Positions 52,632 through 63,364 of a stretch of DNA of 64,000 nt are shown piece by piece; the first letter of the stretch is position 1; each line of letters begins with the position of its first letter. The notes under the pieces were generated by a model. The model saw only the letters and a list, made by a program, of their open reading frames with translations. It was not told where the DNA came from and made no database searches. The position numbers and the translations under genes were made by a program. The stretch spans positions 2,852,001-2,916,000 of the forward strand of contig CAVQTR010000003.1 of the NCBI GenBank assembly GCA_963716685.1, given 5' to 3'. Source of the DNA: JALYXI01 sp963716685. GTDB taxonomy: Bacteria; Acidobacteriota; Terriglobia; Bryobacterales; Bryobacteraceae.

Positions 52632-53604
52632 TTATTCCTCCCCGCCGTGTCCGGTCTTGTCCTCGGGCGCGGCGCCCTGAGGGTCGGTTTCGGCCTTCTG
52701 CTTCCAGGATGGGTTGGTCGCCGGGCTCATCAGCGGCGGACGAAGACCCTGCGCGGGACGCGGCAGATCGCCAGGAGCGGCCTGCGAAGCGGGACCCGCG
52801 GGTTCGACCGGCGCAATCTGCGCCACCGGAGCCGGCTGCGATTCGCGCGGACCCCGATCCCCACCGCGATCCCCGCCACGGTCACGGTCGTCCCGGCGCG
52901 GCCGGCGGTCGCGGTCGCCGCCACGGTCGCCGCGCTCGCGGCGCGGTTCCGGATCAGCGTTCAGCGAGCGGCGCTTGCCCTCGATAATTTCACCCTTGTA
53001 AATCCATGCCTTGATGCCGATGACGCCATAAGTGGTATGCGCTTCGGTAAAGCCGTAATCGATATCCGCGCGCAGGGTATGCAGCGGCAGCTGCCCCTGC
53101 AGATACCACTCGCTGCGCGCGATTTCCGCGCCGTTCAAGCGGCCCGACACCCGAACCTTGATTCCCTTGCAGCCGAAACGAAGCGCCGAATCTACAGCTT
53201 TACGCATCGCGCGCCGGAATGCCACGCGCTTTTCGAGTTGCAGCGCCACTGATTCGCTCACCAGCTGAGCATCCAGCTCCGGCTTGTGCACTTCCTGAAT
53301 GTCGATAAATACTTCGCGCTTGGTCTTCTTCGCCAGATCGCTCCTTCAGCTTCTCGATCTCGGCGCCCTTGCGGCCGATGATGATCCCGGGACGCGAAGT
53401 GCGGATGGTCACCCGCAGCTTGTTGCCTGGACGATCCACTTCAATCGAGCTGACGCCGGCGGACTTCAGACGGCTGCGCAGGCCCTCCTTCAGCTCCAGA
53501 TCTTCCTGCAGCAGCTTCGCATAGCCCTGCTTGGCGAACCAGCGCGAACGCCACGGCTTGGTGACGCCGACACGAAAACCGTACGGATGAACTTTCTGTC
53601 CCAT
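52632..53604 (-). CDS. rpsC: 30S ribosomal protein S3 with ~110-residue Arg/Asp/Gly-rich tail (one frameshift)
   Basis: The core matches S3: MGQKVHPYGFRVGVTKPWRS, KH-domain GIIIGRKGAEIEKLK, and GCKGIKVRVSGRLNGAEIAR with GVIGIKAWIYKGEI. One extra base near 53340 splits the gene. The corrected protein is 323 residues against ~215-235 usual, because about 109 residues follow: an RGD/RDR-rich stretch of ~40, then a Pro/Ala-rich stretch. The tail is open to the stop at 52632 and lies on the solvent side of S3 near the mRNA entry channel if positioned as in other bacteria. Confidence 0.94.
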
Positions 53605-53607
53605 GAG

Positions 53608-53955
53608 TTAGCTGTTCGAACCCTTCTCCGCAACCTTGATCACAATGTGCGCGCTGCGGCGCTGATACCGGTACGCGCGGCCCATCGGAGCCGGCCGGAT
53701 GCGCTTCTGCCGCGGTCCTTCGTTCACGTACGCTTCCGACACCACCAGACGGTCGACATCCACATCGTCCGAGAGATTCTGCGCATTGGCAATCGCGGAC
53801 TTCAGCACTTTCTCCACCGCCGGCGCGATCCCTTTATTGGTGACCTGCAGCGTCGCGATCGCCTTGCCGACCAGCATGCCCCGGATCACATCCACCACCA
53901 GCCGCGCTTTCTGCGGCGAAACCTTCATGTACCTTGCTTCCGCTCTGGCTTCCAT
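53608..53955 (-). CDS. rplV: 50S ribosomal protein L22
   Basis: The intact 115-residue L22 has RYMKVSPQKARLVVDVIRGM, SAIANAQNLSDDVDVDRLVV and the hairpin PRQKRIRPAPMGRAYRYQRR that reaches the exit tunnel. It follows rpsS by nine bases. Confidence 0.97.
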   Translation of the reverse strand: MEARAEARYMKVSPQKARLVVDVIRGMLVGKAIATLQVTNKGIAPAVEKVLKSAIANAQNLSDDVDVDRLVVSEAYVNEGPRQKRIRPAPMGRAYRYQRRSAHIVIKVAEKGSNS

Positions 53956-53964
53956 TGCTGTTCC

Positions 53965-54255
53965 TTAGGACGGCCGCGAGGATTTCTCCGTCGCCGCCTT
54001 CACCGAATGTCCTTTAAACGTGCGGGTCGGCGAAAACTCGCCAAGTTTGTGACCCACCATGTTCTCCGTGATATACACCGGAATGAATTTGCGCCCGTTG
54101 TGCACCGCGATGGTATGGCCGACGAACTCCGGCAGCACCGTCGAGCGCCGCGACCAGGTGCGAACGACTTTCTTTTCGTTCGCCGCATTCATCTTGTCGA
54201 GCTTCTTTTCGAGATGGCCGTCGGTAAACGGCCCTTTCTTTACGGAACGGCCCAT
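53965..54255 (-). CDS. rpsS: 30S ribosomal protein S19
   Basis: The intact 96-residue S19 has MGRSVKKGPFTDGHLEKKLD, VVRTWSRRSTVLPEFVGHTI and ENMVGHKLGEFSPTRTFKGH. S19 forms part of bridge B1a with S13. It starts one base after the rplB stop. Confidence 0.97.
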   Translation of the reverse strand: MGRSVKKGPFTDGHLEKKLDKMNAANEKKVVRTWSRRSTVLPEFVGHTIAVHNGRKFIPVYITENMVGHKLGEFSPTRTFKGHSVKAATEKSSRPS

Positions 54256-54256
54256 G

Positions 54257-55088
54257 CTATCTCTTCTTCGCTTTCCGGTTCACAATGAACTTGTCGGTAC
54301 GCTTGTTATTGCGTGTCTTGAAGCCGCGGGTCGGCTGTCCCCACGGAGTCACGGGGTGACGGCCGCCGGACGTTTTGCCCTCACCGCCGCCGTGCGGGTG
54401 ATCCACCGGATTCATCGAAACACCGCGGTTGTGCGGCATCTTGCCCAGCCAGCGCGAACGCCCGGCCTTGCCCGAACGACTGGTTTTCGTGATCCGAATT
54501 GCCTACCACGCCAATCGTCGCCATGCAGTCCGACGACACGCGGCGCACTTCGCCCGAAGGCAGCTTGAGCAGAGCCACGCCCGCTTCGCGCGAAACCAGC
54601 TGGGCCTGCGTGCCCGCCGAACGCGCCATCTGAGCGCCCTTGCCCGGACGCAATTCAATGTTGTGCACCACGGTGCCGGCCGGGATATTCTTCAGTGGCA
54701 GCGCGTTGCCCACCAGGATATCGGCTTCGGGACCGGACATCACCTTCATCCCGACCTTCAGCCCTTCCGGCTGCAGAATGTAGCGCTTCTCGCCATCCGC
54801 ATAGTGCAGAAGAGCGATGCGCGAGGAACGGTTGGGGTCGTATTCGACGGTCGCGACCACAGCCGAAACGCCGGCCTTATCGCGCTTGAAATCGATGACT
54901 CGGTACGCCTGCTTGTGGCCGCCGCCGATGAAGCGGCTGGTCACGCGGCCGGTATTGTTACGGCCGCCCGTGCGGACTTTCTTCTCGACCAGCGATTTTT
55001 CCGGCTTGTCCGCGGTGATATTTTCCCGCGTGACCACCGTCATATAGCGGCGGCTGGGAGTAAAGGGACGATATGACTTGATCGGCAT
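54257..55088 (-). CDS. rplB: 50S ribosomal protein L2 (one frameshift)
   Basis: L2 is essential for peptidyl transferase and subunit association. The first ~200 residues (MPIKSYRPFTPSRRYMTVVT through VSSDCMATIGVVGNSDHEN) are in one frame; GVSMNPVDHPHGGGEGKTSG with the universally conserved active-centre histidine, and WGQPTRGFKTRNNKRTDKF, are shifted by an extra base near 54490. The corrected length is 276 residues. Confidence 0.96.
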
Positions 55089-55096
55089 GACCTAAC

Positions 55097-55384
55097 CTAA
55101 ATATCCGTAAACTCGGGAACCTTCTCCCCGGCCTGCAGCTTCACGTACGCCTTTTTCCAGTCGGACCGGTAACCCGAGAAGCGGCCCCGGCGGCGCAGCT
55201 TGCCCTCGAAATTGGACGTGCGCACTTCCGCGACCTTCACTGCGAACAGCTTCTCCACCGCGGCCTTCACTTCCACCTTGTTCGCATCCGGCGCCACTTC
55301 GAAACACAGCGTGCGCTCGGCTTCCTTCTTGGTCGTGCCCTTTTCCGTAATCAGCGGGCGGCGAATGACATCGTGCAGTTTCAT
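55097..55384 (-). CDS. rplW: 50S ribosomal protein L23
   Basis: The intact 95-residue L23 has VIRRPLITEKGTTKKEAERT, VEVKAAVEKLFAVKVAEVRT and RRRGRFSGYRSDWKKAYVKL. L23 lies at the tunnel exit and binds trigger factor. It follows rplD by two bases. Confidence 0.97.
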   Translation of the reverse strand: MKLHDVIRRPLITEKGTTKKEAERTLCFEVAPDANKVEVKAAVEKLFAVKVAEVRTSNFEGKLRRRGRFSGYRSDWKKAYVKLQAGEKVPEFTDI

Positions 55385-55386
55385 GA

Positions 55387-56029
55387 TTAAGCCGCCTCTT
55401 TCGTGCTGGTCAGGCTCTGGGAAAGGCGCTCCGCGGCGGCACGCGACAACAGCACGCGGCCGGCGCCCAGCAGATGATACACACTCACTTCCCGCGAATG
55501 CAGCAGCGTGACGCCTTCCAGATTGCGCGTCGAAAGCTCCAGATTGCGGTTGTCGTCGTTGTCCACCAGCAGAACCTTCTTCGTCGCTTCGAGCTTGCCC
55601 AGGGTCGAACGCATCGCCTTGGTCTTGTGGTCCTTCAGCTCGAAAGACGAGATCACTGCCAGTTCGCCATCGCGCAGCTTCGCCGTCAACGCCGAGCGCA
55701 GTGCGCCGAGCACCATTTTCTTCGGCAGACTGTACGAGTAGTCGCGCGGCTGCGGCCCATGCGAGGTTCCGCCGTGCCGCCAGAGAGGCGAACGAATCGA
55801 ACCCATTCGCGCCCGGCCCGTACCCTTCTGCTTCCACAGCTTCTTGCCCGAACCCGCCACTTCGTGCCGCGTCTTGGTCTTGTGCGTACCCGCGCGCCGG
55901 CCGGCCTGGAAGTTGCCGCACCGCCTCATACAGCAGCGCCTCGTTTACTTCCGCCCCAAATACGTCGTCCGCCAGATCGATATCGCCGGTCTTCGAACCC
56001 GTCAAATCAAAAACATCCACTTTCGGCAT
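55387..56029 (-). CDS. rplD: 50S ribosomal protein L4 (one frameshift)
   Basis: MPKVDVFDLTGSKTGDIDLA to NEALLYEAV is in one frame; the rest, HEVAGSGKKLWKQKGTGRAR, GPQPRDYSYSLPKKMVLGAL and GVTLLHSREVSVYHLLGAGR, is shifted by an apparent extra G near 55917. The corrected protein is 213 residues. In E. coli L4 represses the S10 operon; no such control can be judged here. rplC lies four bases upstream. Confidence 0.96.
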
Positions 56030-56033
56030 GGTC

Positions 56034-56684
56034 TTAACGCTTCGCCCTCTTGACCACCACGTAGCCGCCATTCGGTCCGGGAACCGCGCCCTTTACCACC
56101 AGCACGTTGTCCTCGGCCACCACATCGATCACTTCGAGGTTGCGAACGGTCACCCGCTCGTCACCCATATGTCCGCCCATACGCATTCCCGGCAGCACGC
56201 GCGAGGGAAAGCTCGACGCGCCGATGGAACCCGGGGCGCGGTGGAACATGGAACCGTGGCTGCCTTCGCCTCCGCGGAAGTGATGCCGGCGCACGACGCC
56301 CGCGAATCCGCGGCCCTTGCTCACGCCAATCACGTCCACCTTGTCGGCCGGCTTGAACTCATCCACCAGCACCTGATCGCCCGGCTTCATCCCGTCGGTG
56401 CCGGCAGAACCGGCATCGCCCGAACCCAGCCGAAACTCGCGCAGAAACTTCACGCCCTGCGCATTGCTCTTCTTCAGGTGACCGGTCTGCGGCCGGTTCA
56501 GCCGCGCCGGCTTGACGAACTCCAGCAGCCCAAGCTGCACCGCTTCATAGCCGTCCGCGTTCACCGTTTTACGCTGCACCACGGTGCACGGACCGGTCTT
56601 CAGAAGCGTGACCGGGACCGCCTGACCGTCAGGCCGAAAGACCTGAGTCATGCCAATTTTTCTGCCAAGAATGCCTGGACTCAT
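56034..56684 (-). CDS. rplC: 50S ribosomal protein L3
   Basis: The intact 216-residue L3 has ILGRKIGMTQVFRPDGQAVP, VDVIGVSKGRGFAGVVRRHH and MHRAP-like FHRAPGSIGASSFPSRVLPG, then GGHMGDERVTVRNLEVIDV. L3 is an early 50S assembly protein close to the peptidyl transferase centre. It lies in the error-free stretch 56.0-58.8 kb. Confidence 0.98.
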   Translation of the reverse strand: MSPGILGRKIGMTQVFRPDGQAVPVTLLKTGPCTVVQRKTVNADGYEAVQLGLLEFVKPARLNRPQTGHLKKSNAQGVKFLREFRLGSGDAGSAGTDGMKPGDQVLVDEFKPADKVDVIGVSKGRGFAGVVRRHHFRGGEGSHGSMFHRAPGSIGASSFPSRVLPGMRMGGHMGDERVTVRNLEVIDVVAEDNVLVVKGAVPGPNGGYVVVKRAKR

Positions 56685-56722
56685 GTTCCAATATTCCGTT
56701 CTGCGAACTATTTAACCAACGC

Positions 56723-57055
56723 CTACTTGTGATCTTTTCCGAACGCCTTGATTTCGACGTCCACGCCCGCCGGAAGGTCGAGTTTCATCAACGCATCCAC
56801 CGTTTGCTGCGTCGGCTCGAGAATATCGAGCAGGCGCTTGTGCGTCCGGATTTCAAACTGCTCCCGCGACTTCTTGTCCACATGCGGCGAACGGAGAACC
56901 GTCGTCCGACTGGTGGATGTCGGCAGCGGAATCGGACCGGCTACCTGCGCGCCGGTCCGCTTGGCCGTATCGACGATTTCCGTCGTCGACTGGTCCAGAA
57001 TCCGGTGATCGTACGCCTTCAGCCGGATGCGAATTCGTTCCCGCAACGATGCCAT
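56723..57055 (-). CDS. rpsJ: 30S ribosomal protein S10
   Basis: The intact 110-residue S10 has RIRIRLKAYDHRILDQSTTE, the GPIPLPTSTSRTTVLRSPHV segment and EQFEIRTHKRLLDILEPTQQ, with the loop region conserved. S10 also binds NusB/NusG in antitermination. It follows tuf by six bases, merging the str and S10 operons. Confidence 0.98.
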   Translation of the reverse strand: MASLRERIRIRLKAYDHRILDQSTTEIVDTAKRTGAQVAGPIPLPTSTSRTTVLRSPHVDKKSREQFEIRTHKRLLDILEPTQQTVDALMKLDLPAGVDVEIKAFGKDHK

Positions 57056-57061
57056 TTCCGC

Positions 57062-58249
<1,188 letters not shown>

Positions 58250-58278
58250 GGTGGATCTCCTGAAACCTTACTCGGCTC

Positions 58279-60367
58279 TTATTTACCCTGTGCCTTGCTG
58301 ATAACCTGCTCCTGCAGGGTGGCGGGCATTTCGTCGTATCTGCCGAAATGCATCGTGAAGCTGCCCCGGCCCTGCGTGCGCGACCGGATATCGGTCGCAT
58401 AACCAAACATCTCTGAAAGGGGGACCATCGCTTTGATGATCTGCGTCGTTCCGCGCAGTTCCATCCCTTCCATCCGTCCCCGGCGTGAGTTGATATCGCC
58501 GATCACGTCGCCCATGTACTCTTCGGGCACCACTACTTCCACCGACATGATCGGCTCGAGCAGCACCGGACTTGCGCGCCGCGCCGCTTCCTTGATCGCG
58601 TACGACCCGGCCAGCTTGAACGCCATTTCCGAGGAATCGACATCGTGGTAGCTGCCGTCATACAAAATCGCCCGGATATCTGACATCGGGAAGCCCGCGA
58701 CGATTCCGCCCTCAAGCGCTTCCTTCATTCCCGCTTCCGCCGGCGCAATGTATTCCTTCGGAATGGCGCCGCCGTAAGATCTCGTTCACGAACTCGAAAC
58801 CGGTACCGGAGGGCAGCGGCTCCACCCGAATCTTCACCACCGCGTACTGGCCCTTGCCGCCCGTCTGCTTGACCTGACGGCCTTCGGCTTCCGCCTTCTT
58901 GCGGATGGTCTCGCGATACGCCACCTGCGGCTTGCCGACATTCGCGGCCACGCCGAATTCGCGCATCATGCGGTCCACAATGATTTCAAGGTGCAGTTCG
59001 CCCATGCCGGACAGAATCGTCTGCCCCGTTTCGGGATCGGTCGCCACCCGGAACGTGGGATCTTCCTGCGCCAGCTTCTGGATCGCCATGCCCATCTTTT
59101 CCTGATCGGCCTTGGTCTTCGGCTCAACTGCGAGCTGAATCACCGGAATCGGGAAATCGATCGGCTCGAGCGTGATCGGCGCTTTTTCGTCGCAGATCGT
59201 ATCGCCCGTGGTCACGTTCTTCAGGCCGACGGCGGCGCAGATATCGCCGGCCAGAATCTCCTGAATTTCCTCGCGCTTGTTGGCGTGCATGCGCAGCAAA
59301 CGGCCAATCGCGCTCCTTGCGCCCCTTGCCGCCATTGAAAATGTTGTCGCCCGCCGCCAGCTTGCCCGAGTACACCCGGAAGAACGCCAACTGCCCGACA
59401 AACGGATCGGTCATGATTTTGAACACCAGCGCCGCAAACGGTTCGTCGTCCGAGGCCTGGCGGACCAGCACCTTTTCGGGCTCATCCACGTCATGGCCTT
59501 CCACCGACGGAATGTCGAGAGGCGAAGGCAGATAATCCACCACCGCGTCGAGCATCGTCTGCACGCCCTTGTTCTTAAAGGACGATCCGCAGATCACCGG
59601 GAAGATCTTCATCGCGATGGTCGCCTTGCGGATGCCGGACTTGATTTCAGCCGTCGTCACCGCCTCGCCATTCACGAACTTCTCAAACAGAACATCGTCG
59701 CGATTCGGACACCGCTTCGATCATCGCTTCGCGGTATTCCTTCGCTTTTTCCAGCAGGTCCGCCGGGATGTCGACGATATCGAACTTCGCGCCCAGCGTC
59801 TCATCGCGCCAGATCACCGCGTTCATTTCCACCAGATCGATCATACCCTTGAACGTCTCCGCAGCGCCCACCGGCAATCTGAATCGGCACCGGCCGGCAC
59901 TTCAGACGGTCGACAATGGTGTCCACCGAATGATAGAAATCCGCGCCCACGCGGTCCATCTTGTTGATAAAGCAAATGCGCGGAACGCTGTATTTGTCCG
60001 CCTGCCGCCACACCGTTTCCGACTGGGGCTGCACGCCGGCTACAGCGTCGAACACCGCAACCGCGCCGTCCAGAACGCGCAGACTGCGCTCCACCTCGGC
60101 CGTGAAATCCACGTGGCCAGGCGTATCGATAATGTTGATCTGGATGTCCTTCCAGCTGCACGTAGTCGCGGCCGACGTAATCGTAATGCCGCGCTCCTGC
60201 TCCTGAGCCATCCAGTCCATCGTGGCGGTGCCTTCGTGCACTTCGCCGATTTTGTGTGTCCGTCCGGTGTAATAGAGGATGCGCTCGGTCGTCGTGGTCT
60301 TACCCGCATCGATGTGCGCGGCAATCCCGATGTTCCTCATCCGCTCCAGTGGTACCGTTCGTGGCAT
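58279..60367 (-). CDS. fusA: Elongation factor G (four frameshifts in this sequence)
   Basis: EF-G drives translocation. The G domain (NIGIAAHIDAGKTTTTERIL, IIDTPGHVDFTAEVERSLRV, INKMDRVGADFY), domain II (FRVYSGKLAAGDNIFNG), domain III/IV (GMGELHLEIIVDRMMREFGV) and domain V (EEYMGDVIGDINSRRGRMEG) are all present. They are in different frames, with breaks near 59878, 59705, 59305 and 58780. The joined length is ~695 residues, as expected. No active-site change is obvious in the readable parts. Confidence 0.95.
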
Positions 60368-60398
60368 AAACCCTTTTGACTTAAACCCTTATTCCCGA

Positions 60399-60869
60399 TT
60401 ACCAGCGATAATGCGCGAAAGCCTTGTTGGCTTCTGCCATCCGGTGGACGTCGTCACGCTTCTTGATTGCTCCGCCGCGCATGTTCGCCGCGTCGTTCAA
60501 CTCATTCGCCAGCTTCTCCGGCATGCCCTTTTCGGCGCGCCCGCGGGCATTCGTCAGAATCCAGCGAATCGCCAGACTGGTCCGCCGGTTCTGCGGCACC
60601 TCGATCGGCACCTGGTAATTGGCGCCGCCCACCCGCCGCGTCTTCACTTCGAGCAGCGGCTTGCAGTTCTCAATCGCCTTCTTGAACACCTTCACCGGAT
60701 CGTCGTTTGCCCGGTCCTTCAGCTTGTCCATCGAGGTATAAAAGATCTTCTGCGAAGTCTGCTTCTTGCCGTCCCACATCATCGAGCAGATGAACTTCTC
60801 GACCAGGGTCGAGCTAAATACCGGATCCGGCAGCACTTCGCGATTTTCAACTCTTCTTCTGCGTGGCAT
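60399..60869 (-). CDS. rpsG: 30S ribosomal protein S7
   Basis: The intact 156-residue S7 has MPRRRRVENREVLPDPVFSS, NCKPLLEVKTRRVGGANYQV, RRTSLAIRWILTNARGR and KRDDVHRMAEANKAFAHYRW. S7 nucleates the 30S head and autoregulates the str operon in E. coli. It follows rpsL by 11 bases. Confidence 0.98.
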   Translation of the reverse strand: MPRRRRVENREVLPDPVFSSTLVEKFICSMMWDGKKQTSQKIFYTSMDKLKDRANDDPVKVFKKAIENCKPLLEVKTRRVGGANYQVPIEVPQNRRTSLAIRWILTNARGRAEKGMPEKLANELNDAANMRGGAIKKRDDVHRMAEANKAFAHYRW

Positions 60870-60880
60870 ATATCGCTAAC

Positions 60881-61264
60881 CTATTTGGTAGCGGCTTTGG
60901 GACGCTTCGCCCCGTACTTCGAGCGGCTTTGCTTGCGGTTGGCGACACCGGCGGTATCGAGCGCGCCGCGCACCACGTGATAACGCACGCCGGGAAGATC
61001 CTTCACACGGCCTCCGCGAATCAGCACGATCGAGTGTTCCTGCAGATTGTGGCCGACACCGGGAATATAAGTGGTTACCTCAATTCCGTTGGTCAGGCGC
61101 ACACGGGCTACTTTGCGCAGCGCGGAATTCGGCTTCTTTGGCGTCGAGGTATACACACGCGTACAGACGCCCCGCTTCTGGGGGCAGCTCTGCAGAGCCG
61201 GGCTCGCAGTTTTCCAGGCCGGCGGTTTGCGCCCATTGCGCACAAGTTGATTAAAAGTTGGCAC
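60881..61264 (-). CDS. rpsL: 30S ribosomal protein S12
   Basis: The intact 127-residue S12 has PTFNQLVRNGRKPPAWKTAS, TPKKPNSALRKVARVRLTNG and VGHNLQEHSIVLIRGGRVKD, including LPGVRYHVVRGALD. The lysines of TPKKPNS and the GGRVKDLPG loop, whose changes give streptomycin resistance elsewhere, are unchanged. It is the first gene of the 35-gene block and has a long leader. Confidence 0.98.
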   Translation of the reverse strand: MPTFNQLVRNGRKPPAWKTASPALQSCPQKRGVCTRVYTSTPKKPNSALRKVARVRLTNGIEVTTYIPGVGHNLQEHSIVLIRGGRVKDLPGVRYHVVRGALDTAGVANRKQSRSKYGAKRPKAATK

Positions 61265-61508
61265 GAAAATCCCTTAACAGGTTGAATTCAAAAAAGCCCA
61301 AAAACAGAGTCAAAAACGTTGAAACAGACGAAACCTTGCGGAGGCTTCAGTACTGCGAGGACTTCGGACAGGTCCATGCCAAAAACGGAAGCGCATAATC
61401 CCGAAAACACCAGGATCAGGTCCGTCCCCAGTAGCGGGACCGGCCCCCAGCCGGACCTCCCAAACAGGAAGGTGGTAGCAAAGGAGCAGAAGAGCTAACT
61501 CGCCAAAC
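61265..61508 (-). promoter_or_regulatory. Long leader of the rpsL operon with nested inverted repeats
   Basis: About 244 bases lie between the predicted transcription start and the rpsL ATG. Perfect 7-base arms AGGTCCG (61418-61424) and CGGACCT (61452-61458) enclose two shorter pairs, GTCCC/GGGAC (61424-61428 with 61436-61440) and CCGGC/GCCGG (61440-61444 with 61450-61454), which are partly mutually exclusive. In the RNA, several U-runs follow before rpsL. A regulatory or attenuating structure is plausible; I do not recognise a known RNA family. No gene is seen in 61265-61553. Confidence 0.5.
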
Positions 61509-61514
61509 CCTCTA

Positions 61515-61543
61515 AGAGTAGCGGGGTTTCGATTCTATGTCAA
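61515..61543 (-). promoter_or_regulatory. Sigma-70 promoter of the rpsL operon
   Basis: On the minus strand a perfect -35 TTGACA (61538-61543) is separated by 17 bases from TACTCT (61515-61520, 4 of 6 to TATAAT). The predicted start is near 61508. It lies just after the stop of the DapA-family gene, so the ribosomal block has its own promoter. Confidence 0.75.
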
Positions 61544-61553
61544 GCACATGAGA

Positions 61554-62507
61554 TCATGCCGCCGGCGCATACGGAACCAGCTTCCCGGCACGCGCATCCA
61601 CCCGGCTCAGACGCTCCAGCAGATAGTCTACCTCCGCCATGCCCGCCCGCGAAAGAGACCCCTTGGGCCGGCGCTGCGCATCCGAGGACAGCACCCCGCG
61701 CCGCATTAGTACATACTTCCGCACCGCAAGACCCACGCCCTGCTGCTGCTCATAGCGCAGCAGCGGAAGATGCGCGTCAAACAGGTCGTGCGCTTCCGCG
61801 CGCCGCCCCGCCTTCGAGATCCGCGCCACGTCCGCCAGCATATCCGGGAAACAATAGCCGGTCATTGCGCCGTCCGCGCCCCGCTCCATCTCGAAATCCA
61901 GAAACAGCCCGCCGTTGCCGCACAGAATCGAAATGTGCCGCATGGATCCCTCGCGCTCAAAACCCCGCAGCGCGGAAATCTTCTCCAAACCCGGCCAGTC
62001 CTCGTGCTTCAGCATCACACACGACCGATTCGCCTCCACCACCCGCCGAATTACACCCGGCGTCATCACCACGCTCAGCGTCAGCGGGTAATCCTGCAGC
62101 ACAAACGGCACATCGCTCCCGATTGCCTCCACCGCCTGGCTGAAATAAGAAACAATCTGGTCGTCGGTGCGAAGCGACGGGGTCGGCGCAACCATCACCC
62201 CGGCCGCCCCGGCATCCATCACCGCCTTTGCCAGCGATTCCATGGCCGCAAACCCGGGCGCGGAGACGCCCACCACCACCGCCATCCCGCTCGCCCGCTC
62301 CACCACCCGCTTCGCCACCGAAAACGCCTCGGCCGGAGTGAGTTTCGGCGCCTCGCCCATGATTCCCAGCACCGTGATGCCTGAGCAGCCGGTCGCGCCA
62401 TAGAAATCTGTCATGCGATCCACAGACGCCTCGTCGATTCTTCCATCCTCATGGAAAGGTGTCGGTGCGATCGCGAAAACACCCTGTGCCGTTACGTCGA
62501 GAGTCAT
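61554..62507 (-). CDS. DapA/NAL-superfamily aldolase (dihydrodipicolinate synthase family)
   Basis: The 317-residue TIM-barrel protein has FAIAPTPFHEDGRIDEASVD at the N-terminus, GITVLGIMGEAPKLTPAEAF, the barrel Tyr in VLQDYPLT and the Schiff-base Lys in MLKHEDWPG. These place it in the N-acetylneuraminate lyase/DHDPS superfamily. The usual GTTGE motif of true DapA reads LGIMGEA, so it is probably not the lysine-pathway enzyme; the substrate may be a different 2-oxo acid. It lies 12 bases downstream of the cytochrome gene on the same strand. Confidence 0.88.
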   Translation of the reverse strand: MTLDVTAQGVFAIAPTPFHEDGRIDEASVDRMTDFYGATGCSGITVLGIMGEAPKLTPAEAFSVAKRVVERASGMAVVVGVSAPGFAAMESLAKAVMDAGAAGVMVAPTPSLRTDDQIVSYFSQAVEAIGSDVPFVLQDYPLTLSVVMTPGVIRRVVEANRSCVMLKHEDWPGLEKISALRGFEREGSMRHISILCGNGGLFLDFEMERGADGAMTGYCFPDMLADVARISKAGRRAEAHDLFDAHLPLLRYEQQQGVGLAVRKYVLMRRGVLSSDAQRRPKGSLSRAGMAEVDYLLERLSRVDARAGKLVPYAPAA

Positions 62508-62519
62508 ATCCCTGCTTAC

Positions 62520-63329
62520 CTATTGGGAACAGGAAGCCTGAACGGTCGTCACCGACGTCAAATTCAGCAGTTCCTGGCCTGCCTTGCGCATCAGAAAACC
62601 CTTCGCTTCCACCCGATGCGCCTTTTGCGCTTCCATCTTATAGGCCGTCACGTCATACGGCATCAGCCGTAAAAAGTGAAATTCGCCGGTGCCCGACAAA
62701 GCCGCGGCTGCCCGCAGTTCCGTCTCTGTGGACGCGTCCGGGTTCCGCGTCCGCGCCGCCGGACTCGCATGCTCCAGAGTCCACTCGCCCGAGGCGCTCT
62801 TTTCGAGGCACCCCACCGTTTTCACCAACGCAAACTCCGGAACCGCCTTCGGTCCGTCCCGGTCCTCGATCTGAATGCTGCCCAGCGATGCAAGGGTCAG
62901 TTCCGTCTTTCCGGCGGGAAACCCGTTTGCCTGCAGAATGAACGCCACCATCTCCAGGTAAACGCGGTCGCTGAGGCTGGCCGGCGCCCCGCGCGGCATG
63001 GTGTTTTTTAAACGATGGAAAAAGCTGCCGACATTGTCTTCCCGCCAGTGCTCCATGAAGCTTTGGCCCACCAGCAGATGGCCCTGCCCGCTCAGGTCGG
63101 GCTGATGGCAGGAGCTGCAGTGCACATCGAAAGCCGTCTCCCCCCGCACCGCCTGCGCTTTGGTGTAAATGCCTTTCCAAACCGTGGCGTGGCCCGCGCC
63201 GGAAGTTTCACCGAACGAAGCCAATACCAGCGCCGCGCCAAGCAGAATCAGCACGGCCGGGCGGCTGTTGCGCCGCCGACCCCGCGCCTTCCTCCGTTTC
63301 AACACCCAACCGATATCCATTCCCGGCAT
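62520..63329 (-). CDS. Membrane-anchored or exported cytochrome c-like protein
   Basis: The 269-residue protein has an Arg-rich start, a single hydrophobic segment (residues ~24-40) acting as signal or anchor, and one heme c site CSSCHQPDLSGQG, with MPRGAPASL supplying the likely axial Met of a class I cytochrome c. The C-terminal ~120 residues are a separate domain of unknown type with TVGCLEKSASGEWTLEHASP, a pattern I have seen in acidobacterial cytochrome-like proteins. ATG 63320 (MDIGWVLK) is an alternative start. It may feed electrons to or from an exported dehydrogenase. Confidence 0.83.
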   Translation of the reverse strand: MPGMDIGWVLKRRKARGRRRNSRPAVLILLGAALVLASFGETSGAGHATVWKGIYTKAQAVRGETAFDVHCSSCHQPDLSGQGHLLVGQSFMEHWREDNVGSFFHRLKNTMPRGAPASLSDRVYLEMVAFILQANGFPAGKTELTLASLGSIQIEDRDGPKAVPEFALVKTVGCLEKSASGEWTLEHASPAARTRNPDASTETELRAAAALSGTGEFHFLRLMPYDVTAYKMEAQKAHRVEAKGFLMRKAGQELLNLTSVTTVQASCSQ

Positions 63330-63364
63330 TGCGTTCTTCCGCGCGGAGCAGTCGCCCCGCCTAA

